Assembly: GCF_000934745.1 (NCBI RefSeq)
Contig: NZ_KN882168.1
Location: forward strand, 1 to 64,000
Reading direction: 5' to 3'
DNA from: Desulfonatronum thioautotrophicum
Lineage (GTDB): Bacteria; Desulfobacterota; Desulfovibrionia; Desulfovibrionales; Desulfonatronaceae
Length of the DNA stretch: 64,000 nt
Shown: positions 53,825-62,650 of the stretch, in pieces
How positions within the stretch are numbered: position 1 is the stretch's first letter
Layout: every line of letters begins with the position of its first letter
Position numbers and translations under genes: made by a program
The notes under the pieces: model-generated
Database searches by the model: none
Seen by the model: the letters and a program-made list of their open reading frames with translations, nothing else
Told to the model about the DNA's origin: nothing

Positions 53825-54805
53825 TCAGGTCTTGAACACTGCGCGCCTGTGCCATGTCAGACATGCCTGATCCGGAATAAACCGATCCTCTTCCGGCCTG
53901 AAAATTGGACGGTTTTCCAGGGTCATGATCACGCCAGGGTTGTTCTGCTCGGCCCGAGCCATGGGCGAGACAAGCACCTCGTAGCCCTTGCCAACGCTCA
54001 TGAACCCCTCGTCAAAGCTCCAGTGGCACAACCGGCACAGGGCCAAGCCGTTGACCGGCCGGTCGTCCTTGCTTTCGGACCAGGGCCTGATGTGCGCTGC
54101 TTCAACAATAGTGTGCCCGTCCGGTGTGAGCATGCGGATGCCGCACAGGGCGCAACGATGTTTATACAAGGACATGACCGCCTTGCGAAAGCCCTGGTCG
54201 CGGACTTGCCTGGGACGATCCTCCGGTGCGGCGTATGGCATGGCTTTTTCAGCCGCGGCCAGCAGGCGCTGGCTGTACTCAAAGGCTTCCTGGTTTTCCG
54301 AAGCATCGCGCAGGAGAATCGGCCGGACAGAGGGTGAAAAGTACGTATGGAGTAGAGCGGCCCGGATCTGCTCGCGACACTGGCTGTCGTTGATGCAATG
54401 AAAAAGTTCCTCGGAAATCTTCGCACCAAGGTGCACGCCGCGCAGCCGGGTCATGGACGTGACCGGCCGCTGTTGCAGATCTGTTTCCATGCCAGGCCTG
54501 GGGACAAGCGACCAGAAGCCTTCGCTTTGCATGTGATAGAAGGGGTAGGCCATATTGCCCGTAGTGCCAACGGGCATGATCAGGCTCCAGTAGCGGGTGA
54601 AGCGTTCTGCCAGATCAAAGGAAGGCTCGATGAATGGCTGGTCAATGTCGCCTTGTGCGGCCAGGTCCAGGATGGACAGGAGCAGGAACGGCTTGTGGGG
54701 TGCGCGATGGTTCGTAACCGCTGTCCAGCGGTTGCGGTTCCTATCCGTGCGCAGACGGATCAGGATGTTGAGCAGGTTATCCAGGACTTTTCTCCTTGAG
54801 CACAC
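53825..54805 (-). CDS. HNH endonuclease, probable phosphorothioate/modified-DNA-sensing (SBD-McrA type)
   Basis: 326 aa from a GTG at 54805; an AAGGAG lies within the first codons, so the true start may differ. The N-terminal half resembles the sulfur-binding-domain McrA family (HRAPHKPFLLLSILDLAAQ; GNMAYPFYHMQSEGFWSLVP). The HNH part starts near residue 218: CALCGIRML, TIVEAAHIRPWSES, GLALCRLCHWSFDEGFMSV. Such enzymes cut phosphorothioated DNA. That is striking beside dndA and dnd-type methyltransferases. The target is inferred, not shown. Confidence 0.75.
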   Translation of the reverse strand: MCSRRKVLDNLLNILIRLRTDRNRNRWTAVTNHRAPHKPFLLLSILDLAAQGDIDQPFIEPSFDLAERFTRYWSLIMPVGTTGNMAYPFYHMQSEGFWSLVPRPGMETDLQQRPVTSMTRLRGVHLGAKISEELFHCINDSQCREQIRAALLHTYFSPSVRPILLRDASENQEAFEYSQRLLAAAEKAMPYAAPEDRPRQVRDQGFRKAVMSLYKHRCALCGIRMLTPDGHTIVEAAHIRPWSESKDDRPVNGLALCRLCHWSFDEGFMSVGKGYEVLVSPMARAEQNNPGVIMTLENRPIFRPEEDRFIPDQACLTWHRRAVFKT

Positions 54806-54838
54806 AATGGGGCTTTCAAAATGGCCTAGTGACTCTAA

Positions 54839-57041
54839 TCACGCCGCTGTTCCGTACACGCTCCCACCGGCACCAAAGTAGGCATCATAGACGTGCTGGT
54901 ATACGGCTGAGCTTTTCTGGTTGAAAAGCTCCGGGGTGTAGATTCTGGGGAGTCCTGCATCCAGGACTTTTTCGATGGTCACGCGGACTTCGGCGCGGGC
55001 TTGCTGGCGTTTGCGCCAGTCCAGGACCAGCTTTTCCTTTTTCAGAGTGGCCAGGAGATCGCGGGCCGTGGCTTTGACCTTGATCTTGTCTTTTTCATTC
55101 AGCTCAATATCCGGCTTGGTCAGCAGGTCGAACAGGGTCAGTTCTTCCTCGCTGAGCTGTTCACTAACGGCACGTTGTTCTTCCTGGGTCAGTTTTCCGG
55201 CGAATGTTTTCAGGCGGTGGAAGAGTTCCTCGGCATTCAGGCTGCCTGAATTGTAATCGTCGATCATGGCCTGGAATTTTTCCAGGTAGTCCATGCGCGT
55301 GGGGTTGAGCCGAATCATGGCCATCAGTTTACGGGCCAGGGTGCCTTTGAGCTTTTCATTGATGGTCCGCTTGCGGCCGGTCTTGAACCTCTCCGCCAGG
55401 GTGTTAAAATCAATCCCGCTCAGGTCAACCCAGCTTTCTTCATTGTAAGCCGGATGAGTCTGATGGATGATGTAACCTTCCGTGGCCACCGAACGATCCA
55501 GGAGTTCTTCCACCTGCTCCATGATCAAGGAAATATCCGCCGGCGGGGTCAGGTCGCGAATCTTTTCGGCTATGACTCGAATGGGCATGACCTGGGCCGC
55601 GAACTCCTTGGCCTCTGGATCGGGTAAAACGGCCTTGTAGAGCCGCTGGACCACGTTGGCCAGATCAAGGTAGCCGCGCTTGACTTCCTCGGTACCCACC
55701 AGGGCGTCCACGGCATCGTCCAGCAGGCCCACGCACGACAGGCCGTCTGCCGCCCGGATGGCGTCCAGATGGACACCGTGACCGCGGCACATCGCTTCGG
55801 TTTCAGCCAGGGTGTGGCCCAGTGCGGCAACCAATGCGGACTTGTCCTCCACCGGCTTCTTGTCTCCGGACGTGTCCGTTCCGGAACTGCCTTTGGAACC
55901 GTAAATGGCCAGAGCCTTTTCCAGGTTGCGGAACACCCCGACGTAATCCACGATCAGGCCGCAGACCTTGCCGAAAAAGACCCTGTTGGCCCTGGCGATG
56001 GTCTGCATCAGAGTGTGGTTGCGCATGGGCTTGTCCAGGTAGAGCGTGGAGCAACTGGGCACGTCGAATCCGGTCATCCACATGGCGCAGACAAAGACCA
56101 GTCGAAACGGGTCATCTGCTTTCTTGAATCTGGTCTCCAGGTCTTCTTCCAGCATCCTTTTGCGGTGCGGTTTGATGTCCAGGCCCTTGGCAGCCATCTC
56201 CGCGATTTCATTCTGGCCCTGGGAGACCACCACGGCCATGTCTGTTTCCCGCATCCAGGCAATGCGCTGCTCCAGGGCACTCCGGTCATCCTCGCTCACC
56301 CCGGCCAACTCTCCCCGCAATTCCTCGATCTTCGCGGCCCAATGCTTTTGCACCTTGTCGTACATCCGGATCGCCGTGGCTTTGTCGATGCAGATCATCA
56401 TGCCCTTGCCCCGGAACCCCCTGGAAGGAAAATGGTTCACCAGGTCCTTGGCAATGGCTTCCAGGCGGTCCTCACGGGTGATCAGATGGTATTCCCTGGC
56501 GAAATCCCGCTCCAGCTTTTTCTCCTGGGCCTCGTCCAACTCAGCCTCTTCCAGCAGGCGCTCCATGTCCGCGTTCAGGTTGTCGTTGGTCAGTTGCAGT
56601 TCCGGAATGCGATTTTCGTAATAGAGCGGCACCGTGGCCCCGTCCGCCACGGACTGCTGAAAATCGTACACGCTGATGTAGTCCCCGAAGACCTGCCGCG
56701 TTTTCTCTTCACCCACGATCAACGGGGTGCCGGTGAAGGCCAGGAACGAGGCATTGGGCAGGGCCGTGCGCATGTTCAGGGCCAGGGCGGGACCGGTTCC
56801 GGCTCAGTTCCGCAATGGCCTCGTGGATGGCCTCGGGCGCGGCCTCGGAGTTGAGCACAAGCAGAGCTTCCCGCAACCGGGACTTGAGAATCACCTCGGA
56901 CTTGTTTTCCCGGCCCAGGCTGCTCAGGCCCGCATGGAACTCATGTTGCGCGTCGAACCATGTCCAGCCCAACTCTTTCAGCAGGGCAATGGCCGGTTTT
57001 TCAACCAGGGTGTCTTCGGTGTAGTCCACGGGCGGGTTCAT
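54839..57041 (-). pseudogene. hsdR: hsdR (type I restriction subunit) with large internal deletion
   Basis: The 5' end (57041 to about 56795) encodes PVDYTEDTLVEKPAIALLKE and WFDAQHEFHAG, the usual HsdR start. Then the sequence jumps, out of frame, to [20 protein letters not shown] and continues in frame to the normal C-terminus ([30 protein letters not shown]). Roughly 300-400 codons holding the nuclease core, Walker A and DEAD-box are missing. The rest is well preserved, so the deletion is recent. It overlaps the AlbA_2 gene by 4 bp. Confidence 0.85.
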
Positions 57042-58456
57042 GAAGCTGGTTCCTTGTTTGCTGTGAGCCTGTAAACGCCGGTCTTGGGCGCTCCGGAAAA
57101 TTCAACGACCTTCCGCTGCCGCAGTGCGGCAATATCCCGCTTGGCCGTGGCCAGGCTGACGCCCCAGCGCTGGACGATACCTTCGGCATTTACAGGAACG
57201 CCTTGCCCCAGTTGGTCGAGAAACCAGCGTTGCCGTTCATTTACAGGCTCACTTACAGGCTCACTTACAGGCTCAATCGCTGTGACGTCCCGTACAGGCT
57301 CATCAGGGGATAATTGCGGACGCGATGGAAAAACTACCCGGATGCAGGCCCCGAGTTCCTGCCATTGCGGTTCAGGATACCCGCCCAAACGGCAGGCCTC
57401 GATGATCCGTTGATACCCGCTGCCCCATTCCTCCATGAACCCCATCTCGCGCAACACACGGCAGATGGCCCGGTTTCTGATCCGGCTGACCCCGGCCTTG
57501 AAGTTCTCCAGGGTCATGCCAAAGGGAAACATGCCCGGGCTCTGGATTTCCAATCGATCCGAAAAAATGGAGACAAAAAAGCGCATCCCGGAGAGAGCGT
57601 AATCGGCATGGGCCACGGCGTTGACCAATACTTCACGCAGGGCCACGGCGCTGTACTCGGAGACATCCTCCCGTTGCATGCCGTTGATCCGGGACGCGAG
57701 GCGCGTGTTGCGGGCAATGAACTTCGGCACGTCCACCAAGGCTTCCAGCAACCCGTCCATGTCCTGGCGGTCAAGAAACTCGCTCTTGTCGCGCCCCAGG
57801 AAGCGGGCGCAAGAGATGCGGGCATCCGGAAAGCATCGCTGCCGCGCCTCGGTCGTTCCAAAGAGGATCACGCCCGCATTGGAGGCAAGGCGCCTCCCGC
57901 CCTGGTGCGCCACTATGCCGAGAGATTCCAGGGCCGACACGTTCAGCGGTCGTTTCTGGTGGGCAAACCAGCGTTGCAGGCCGGCCTGATCCAGGTCGGA
58001 TTCGTCCGTGCCCGCGCAGGGCAGTTGGTCGAAGGTTCTGGTATGGTGCAACCTCCGCAAGGCTTCCAGGGTCGCCGCATCCGCCTGACGATTGGTGGAT
58101 CCCAGCCGGACAAACACCCCGTCCTCCGGCCCCTTGGCTTTCAGGTAAAACGGCCCGGGCCAGTGCGCCACCCGAACCAGCAGCAAAGCCTTGTCCGCCA
58201 CGGTAACGGCCTCAATTTCCGGCATCATGCCCGGGGCGATGCTGTCCGCGATCAGATTGGCCAGACGCTCTTCCGCGTCCAACACGTCACCCACCCCGAC
58301 AACTGTCCCGTCGTCAGCCCGCCCGATGACCACCGTGCCGCCGGCGGTGTTGGCAAAAGCGATCACGGACTTGAGGATATTCTTCGGCGCGGAGAGATCC
58401 TGCTTGAACTCCAGGGTCTTGCCTTCCGGCCGTTTCAGCAGTTCCTCGACCCTCAT
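57038..58456 (-). CDS. AlbA_2-domain (Schlafen-like) ATP-binding protein with C-terminal winged helix
   Basis: 472 aa. AlbA_2 domain at 1-125 (KTLEFKQDLSAPKNILKSVI; AFANTAGGTVVIGRADDG); GHKL-like part (EVLVNAVAHADYALSG; RLEIQSPGMFPFG; EEWGSGYQRIIEACRLGG); a tandem PVSEPVSEPV linker; then a winged helix (AEGIVQRWGVSLATAKRDIA). Such proteins are frequent passengers of type I loci, between hsdS and hsdR, as here. Its start overlaps the end of the hsdS fragment (ATGA). Intact although its partners are broken. Confidence 0.88.
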   Translation of the reverse strand: MRVEELLKRPEGKTLEFKQDLSAPKNILKSVIAFANTAGGTVVIGRADDGTVVGVGDVLDAEERLANLIADSIAPGMMPEIEAVTVADKALLLVRVAHWPGPFYLKAKGPEDGVFVRLGSTNRQADAATLEALRRLHHTRTFDQLPCAGTDESDLDQAGLQRWFAHQKRPLNVSALESLGIVAHQGGRRLASNAGVILFGTTEARQRCFPDARISCARFLGRDKSEFLDRQDMDGLLEALVDVPKFIARNTRLASRINGMQREDVSEYSAVALREVLVNAVAHADYALSGMRFFVSIFSDRLEIQSPGMFPFGMTLENFKAGVSRIRNRAICRVLREMGFMEEWGSGYQRIIEACRLGGYPEPQWQELGACIRVVFPSRPQLSPDEPVRDVTAIEPVSEPVSEPVNERQRWFLDQLGQGVPVNAEGIVQRWGVSLATAKRDIAALRQRKVVEFSGAPKTGVYRLTANKEPAS

Positions 58457-58636
58457 GCCCCAACCTCCTCGGGAACGGCAATGTCCAGGTCAGAGACGGC
58501 AATCTCGCCGGAGATGAGCTTTGGAAGGAGTAGGTCGCGGGTGCGGCGGAGGGTGGAATTTCTTTCCGTAAGTACTCGAATCATTTCTCGGAGCGGTGAA
58601 GCAAAATTGTGAAAAGATCAGCATAGGCACGTTTCG
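58453..58636 (-). pseudogene. hsdS: hsdS 3'-end remnant
   Basis: HNFASPLREMIRVLTERNST, LRRTRDLLLPKLISGEI and DLDIAVPEEVGA-stop are the last coiled-coil and C-terminus of a type I specificity subunit. The upstream part, with both target-recognition domains, is gone. At 58637 the sequence switches to the duplicated block shared with 61563. Confidence 0.8.
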
Positions 58637-58877
58637 CATAGTCTTCGTGCATCTCATAATCAGCATCGTCCGGCAGCCCTTTGCGCTCGATTTCGGACAA
58701 CGTTGTTTTGTACTTGTCCTCAAAAAAACGAATCTTGCTTTCAGCGAGAAAATGCCGTTTGTTGAGTTCGGAAAACCGGACAGCTACCCCGTGACTGATT
58801 ACCGCGGCCCTTTCTTCCGGTGGGAGGGCATGGAAGGTGTTTTCCATGGCTATCCCGATTTCTGTTGAATAGTTCAT
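58581..58877 (-). CDS. Truncated/chimeric copy of the 61473-61805 gene
   Basis: 98 aa from the ATG at 58877. The first ~80 residues (NYSTEIGIAMENTFHALPPE to DADYEMHEDY) are nearly identical to the second copy. The last 18 (AKRAYADLFTILLHRSEK) are read from the hsdS remnant in a shifted frame. Thus it is a recombination chimera that has lost its proper C-terminus. Probably not functional. Confidence 0.55.
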   Translation of the reverse strand: MNYSTEIGIAMENTFHALPPEERAAVISHGVAVRFSELNKRHFLAESKIRFFEDKYKTTLSEIERKGLPDDADYEMHEDYAKRAYADLFTILLHRSEK

Positions 58878-59150
58878 GGCGCACCTGAAGAGAGTTTTGA
58901 TTATTCGTATGAGCAATGACAACGAGCATGCACTGCCAACACATGTTGAATCAATCAGCTAGAATGTTTGCCCCTCTTCGTCAACACATCATTTTCAATC
59001 ACGTCCTATCAATCCCTGGTCTGCCAGGCTGACTCTCCTTCCCGGCCACATGCCCCGCAATGCTCCACCCCTTCTCCGCCAGCAGCGCCTCCCATTGCCG
59101 GCGATAGCCGATGCGCCGGGTGTCCTGGTACAGCCCGGCGGCATCCAATA
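58637..59150. repeat. About 0.5-kb duplicated block, copy 1
   Basis: Near-identical to 61563-62090. It covers most of the 58581-58877 gene, its upstream region and the methyltransferase tail. Short inserts (for example CACACGTCATTTTC near 61931) distinguish the copies. Confidence 0.8.
58999..59150 (-). pseudogene. Methyltransferase 'tail' remnant B
   Basis: LDAAGLYQDTRRIGYRRQWE, ALLAEKGWSIAGHVAGKESQ, to a TGA at 58999. It lies directly after, and out of frame with, the 59151 methyltransferase, suggesting a lost C-terminal extension of that gene or a recombination scar. Confidence 0.75.
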
Positions 59151-60611
59151 TCAAGGCAAATGTACCACCCTCCAAAATTCTTCCGGCTTTGGCCCGTACC
59201 TGGACAGATCCAGCCCGGGCATGGCCCGTAGCCGGTCGTCAAACGCCTTCTGCTCCTCGTACCCGTCCATGTCCGGGTGCATGAACCGGGATTTGAGATA
59301 GACCAGGGAGCGGTACTGCTCGTCAGTGTGCTCAAATATGTCGATGTCCTGGGTTCGCAGCTTGATCTTGACCCGGCATTTCAGCTCCGGGACGGGCCGG
59401 CCGAAGAAGTCGTCCACCATGAGCAGGGTGAACTTGCCGGAGTGGATGTGGAACTTGAGCAGGTCGGCGATGGTCACGTCGCCGAACAGTCGGGACGCGC
59501 ATCCGGCGTAGACCCGGAGCACGGCGGGCAGCCGGTCCAGCAGGGACGAGTGAATGGTCAGGGAATGCTCTCCGTCCATCCAGCCCAGACCGTCTGACGC
59601 GGCCTGGCGGCAGGCATCCAGGATGTTTTCGGGGCGGCCCGCGCTGAAGAGCAGGGCCAGAGCCGCTTCCTGGGCGGCCTTGATGGTCCGGAAGAAGTAC
59701 CGGATATCCCGCCGGGTCTGCTCCGGCATGGTTTTCTGGTCCTGGCGCTTGTTGAAGATGTTCAGGGCCAAGTAGACCAGCAGCCCGTCCGCCCGGGACG
59801 TGGCGGCCTGTTCCAGCAGAACGGGGTCGAATCGCTCCCACACCTGGCGCATGGCCCGGCCCAGGGTTCTGGTCTCGCGGACCACGGCCTGGAGCAGCTC
59901 CTCCGGCAAATCGTCAGTCCGGGGCTCCCGCCCCAGGCTCAAGGCCCTGGCGCCCAGGGCCTCGATCAGCTCATCCGGCAGGATGCGCGCCGTGCGGCCC
60001 GTGCGCGGCGTGATTTCGCGGCGACAGGTCAGCAGATGGGCCACGGCGCTGCCCGACCAGACCCGCTCCTGCCGACGCAGCAGAAACCGCTGCTCCGCGC
60101 CCTTGTCCTTGAACACGAAAAAAACACCCGGCCCCACGGCAATAGCCTCGGCCTGGAGCACGGACTCGATGTAGTCCTTGAGTTCGGTCTGGGTGTAATA
60201 CTTCTGGAACGTGTCCCGGCTGGTGATGATCCCGTCCTCAAAGGACCGCCCGGCGTCAAAGAAGGAGTCCCTGCCCAGCATGGCGCTCACGGCCAACACG
60301 GTCCCGGCCAGGCCAAAAGCCCTGGACAGGGCCTCGCCCCGCTCCTGGGGATCCTCCACCACGTTGATCACAAAGCCCAGGTTGACCACGTCCGCGGGCG
60401 CAAGCGGCTGATCCGGAGCATAGTGCGGATCCCAGCCCTCGGCCTGGATGTTGTTGGTACGCAACAATTCCAGATCGCCCCCGCGCCCGCATCCGTAATC
60501 AAGGACCCGCCTCCCCCCGTCCAGAAACCCATGCCGGGCCAGATACTGGAAAGGCCGGGACAGGCCGGAGCGATTGATGGCCGTGCGGTGGCGTTGGACT
60601 GGGGGAAGCAT
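59151..60611 (-). CDS. DNA phosphorothioation-associated putative methyltransferase, copy 2
   Basis: 486 aa. LDYGCGRGGDLELLR, VNLGFVINVVEDPQERGEAL and the remaining blocks are as in copy 1; differences are scattered (for example RTNNIQAEGW versus RGSGIQAEGW), as in a recent duplication or gene conversion. The stop lies before an out-of-frame tail. It follows a DUF3368/UPF0175 pair by 73 bp. dndA is 2.8 kb further on the same strand, so a phosphorothioation role is likely. Confidence 0.83.
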   Translation of the reverse strand: MLPPVQRHRTAINRSGLSRPFQYLARHGFLDGGRRVLDYGCGRGGDLELLRTNNIQAEGWDPHYAPDQPLAPADVVNLGFVINVVEDPQERGEALSRAFGLAGTVLAVSAMLGRDSFFDAGRSFEDGIITSRDTFQKYYTQTELKDYIESVLQAEAIAVGPGVFFVFKDKGAEQRFLLRRQERVWSGSAVAHLLTCRREITPRTGRTARILPDELIEALGARALSLGREPRTDDLPEELLQAVVRETRTLGRAMRQVWERFDPVLLEQAATSRADGLLVYLALNIFNKRQDQKTMPEQTRRDIRYFFRTIKAAQEAALALLFSAGRPENILDACRQAASDGLGWMDGEHSLTIHSSLLDRLPAVLRVYAGCASRLFGDVTIADLLKFHIHSGKFTLLMVDDFFGRPVPELKCRVKIKLRTQDIDIFEHTDEQYRSLVYLKSRFMHPDMDGYEEQKAFDDRLRAMPGLDLSRYGPKPEEFWRVVHLP

Positions 60612-60684
60612 TGGATAAAAATCAGGGTATTGCGCGGATAGGCAAGACTATGGCAAGGAATGTCAACGTTACGGCATTATTCGT

Positions 60685-61170
60685 CTATTCTTCAATCAAT
60701 GCCAATGCACGGTCTATCACCGATTCGGATAGATACATCCCATGTTGTTTCAGCGATCCGACCACCGGTCTGGCTGCGGGAATGGCTCCTCTTTTTTTAG
60801 CGATCATCACCAGACCCAGTGTCCCCAGAAGAGGCAATTGGAGCATCTCGGCGCACTTGCGGCCGACACCGTCGTCAATAATCGCAATACTACCTGGATT
60901 CGCCGATGCGTAAGCCAAGACGGATGATTCACCCAGTCCGAGATCCCAAGCCTGGATCACAACCGGAATGTCTGGAGCAGGGATAACGGAAAGCCATTCC
61001 GTAGTATTTAATGCCTGTGCCGTGACATCCCTGCCCCCTCTTCGCAGAATTTCTTCCGCAACTGGCATGGGAACAACAACATTTGAGGCTGCATGCCGAA
61101 GCAGTTCAACCATTCCAGCCTTGGCCAGAAATATCAGGGGAGAAGCGTTGACGACCGCCTGATCAGGCAT
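60685..61170 (-). CDS. DUF3368 PIN-like toxin (second)
   Basis: 161 aa from the ATG at 61170 (8-bp overlap with the antitoxin). QAVVNASPLIFLAKAGMVEL, AWDLGLGESSVLAYASANPG and IIDDGVGRKCAEMLQLPLLG with GLVMIAKKRGAIP give the DUF3368 core. Clearly diverged from 50297-50791, although both occupy the same position before a methyltransferase. Confidence 0.87.
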   Translation of the reverse strand: MPDQAVVNASPLIFLAKAGMVELLRHAASNVVVPMPVAEEILRRGGRDVTAQALNTTEWLSVIPAPDIPVVIQAWDLGLGESSVLAYASANPGSIAIIDDGVGRKCAEMLQLPLLGTLGLVMIAKKRGAIPAARPVVGSLKQHGMYLSESVIDRALALIEE

Positions 61171-61414
61171 GGTGCAATTCACTTTGCAAACTTTCCAGAT
61201 CCACGGAGAAAACATCCACCTTCTGAACGGCAAGCGCTTCGAGAAAGTCGTTCCGATCCAGGTCGGCGATCAGCGCGGCCTTCTCCATGGATACTTCACC
61301 GCGTGCATACCAATGTATTGCCGCCGCCAGTCGCAAATCTCTCACAAAGAGGCGGGGGGATTGTCTCCGAGAAGAAAAAATCTCGTTCGGCAGTTCCAGG
61401 GCAAGCTGAGCCAT
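61163..61414 (-). CDS. UPF0175 family antitoxin (second)
   Basis: 83 aa from the ATG at 61414 with ggaggtgagaaa upstream. RLFVRDLRLAAAIHWYARGE, SMEKAALIADLDRNDFLEAL is the UPF0175 HTH pattern. Coupled to the DUF3368 toxin by overlap. Confidence 0.87.
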   Translation of the reverse strand: MAQLALELPNEIFSSRRQSPRLFVRDLRLAAAIHWYARGEVSMEKAALIADLDRNDFLEALAVQKVDVFSVDLESLQSELHHA

Positions 61415-61472
61415 TTTCTCACCTCCATTGCAATTATTCCTCAATCTCGAGCAGCCTGATGGAAGCCTGCAT

Positions 61473-61805
61473 CTACCTGTAGACTCCAAGCTCAGCGATT
61501 TTTTGCAATGCCCGGACTTGGCTCTTGACCTTGCCCAGGGCATCCGTCCAATGGCTCCACATCACATAGTCTTCGTGCATCTCATAATCAGCATCGTCCG
61601 GCAGCCCTTTGCGCTCGATTTCGGACAACGTCGCTTTGTACTTGTCCTCAAAAAAACGAATTTTGCTTTCAGCGAGAAAATGCCGTTTGTTGAGTTCGGA
61701 AAACCGGACAGCTACCCCGTGACTGATTACCGCAGCCCTTTCTTCCGGTGGGAGGGCATGGAAGGTGTTTTCCATGGCTACCCCGATTTCTGTTGAATAG
61801 TTCAT
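61473..61805 (-). CDS. Unknown 110-aa helical protein
   Basis: Not recognised. ATG at 61805. All-helical and charged: MENTFHALPPEERAAVISHG, FSELNKRHFLAESKIRFFED, MHEDYVMWSHWTDALGKVKS. Size and composition resemble antitoxins, but no toxin partner can be named. It lies 58 bp upstream of the UPF0175 gene on the same strand and may head that operon. Its truncated duplicate is at 58581-58877. Confidence 0.6.
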   Translation of the reverse strand: MNYSTEIGVAMENTFHALPPEERAAVISHGVAVRFSELNKRHFLAESKIRFFEDKYKATLSEIERKGLPDDADYEMHEDYVMWSHWTDALGKVKSQVRALQKIAELGVYR

Positions 61806-62090
61806 GGCGCACCTGAAGAGAGTTTTGATTGTTCGTATGAGCAATGACAACAACGAGCATGCACTGCCAACACATGTTGAATCAATCAGCTAGAATGTTT
61901 GCCCCTCTTCGTCAACACGTCATTTTCAAACACACGTCATTTTCAAACACGTCATTTCAATCCTTGGTCTTCCAGGCTGTCTCTCCTTCCTGGCCACATG
62001 CCCCGCAATGCTCCACCCCTTTTCCGCCAGCAGCGCCTCCCATTGCCGGCGATAGCCGATGCGCCGGGTGTCCTGGAACAGACCGTCGGC
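61563..62090. repeat. About 0.5-kb duplicated block, copy 2
   Basis: Matches 58637-59150, including the upstream region of the 110-aa gene and the tail GYRRQWEALLAEKGWSIAGH. Confidence 0.8.
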
Positions 62091-62489
62091 TTCGAGAACT
62101 TCGGTCAAGTGAGCAAATTCCTTCCGTCGCGGGTCGTCCAGGGGCAGAAGGAGTTCCTTGCGGTGCAGGATGGGGGGATTGGGTTGGCGGGTGGAGTCGC
62201 GGAGGGTGAATGTGTTGCGGTCCAGGTGGATGGTCCAGGAGCGGAGCAGGGCCGGGAAGGGAATGGTGAACAGGTCTTCGTAGAGCAGGAGGGAGAGTTG
62301 ACTGGCCAGGGAGCGGGTGTTGAATTTGGCGAGGGTGAAATCGATTCCTGGCTGTAAACTGGTGAGGTTTATGGCCAGGGAGAGTGTTGCGCGATAGGGT
62401 GTGGGCAGCACCCCAAAACAGGCATGATGGACATAGCAATGCTGACCGACCCGCTTGCACGGAATATCAATCAAGTCAGTTGTTCTCAT
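61926..62489 (-). CDS. C-terminal half of a phosphorothioation-associated methyltransferase-family protein
   Basis: 187 aa, with no ribosome site at the ATG (62489) and an upstream in-frame stop about 50 nt away. RVGQHCYVHHACFGVLPTPY, LLLYEDLFTIPFPALLRSWT, NPPILHRKELLLPLDDPRRK and DTRRIGYRRQWEALLAEKGW match the C-terminal domain of TIGR04096 proteins of the NPPILHRKE subtype. The SAM-binding N-terminal half is missing, so this is probably a broken third member, possibly still translated. Confidence 0.6.
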   Translation of the reverse strand: MRTTDLIDIPCKRVGQHCYVHHACFGVLPTPYRATLSLAINLTSLQPGIDFTLAKFNTRSLASQLSLLLYEDLFTIPFPALLRSWTIHLDRNTFTLRDSTRQPNPPILHRKELLLPLDDPRRKEFAHLTEVLEADGLFQDTRRIGYRRQWEALLAEKGWSIAGHVARKERQPGRPRIEMTCLKMTCV

Positions 62490-62650
62490 GTGTAATGCCT
62501 GTGATTGGCCAAAGGAAATTCGAAAAGCCGCAAATCATTAGAGATAAAGATTTTGACAATGTTGAAGATGTGCGACGAGTATCTCAAAGTTTTCGTGTAT
62601 GATTTGAAATTGTTTGATGTTGTTAATGCTGTTAAAAAAATATAAAAATA

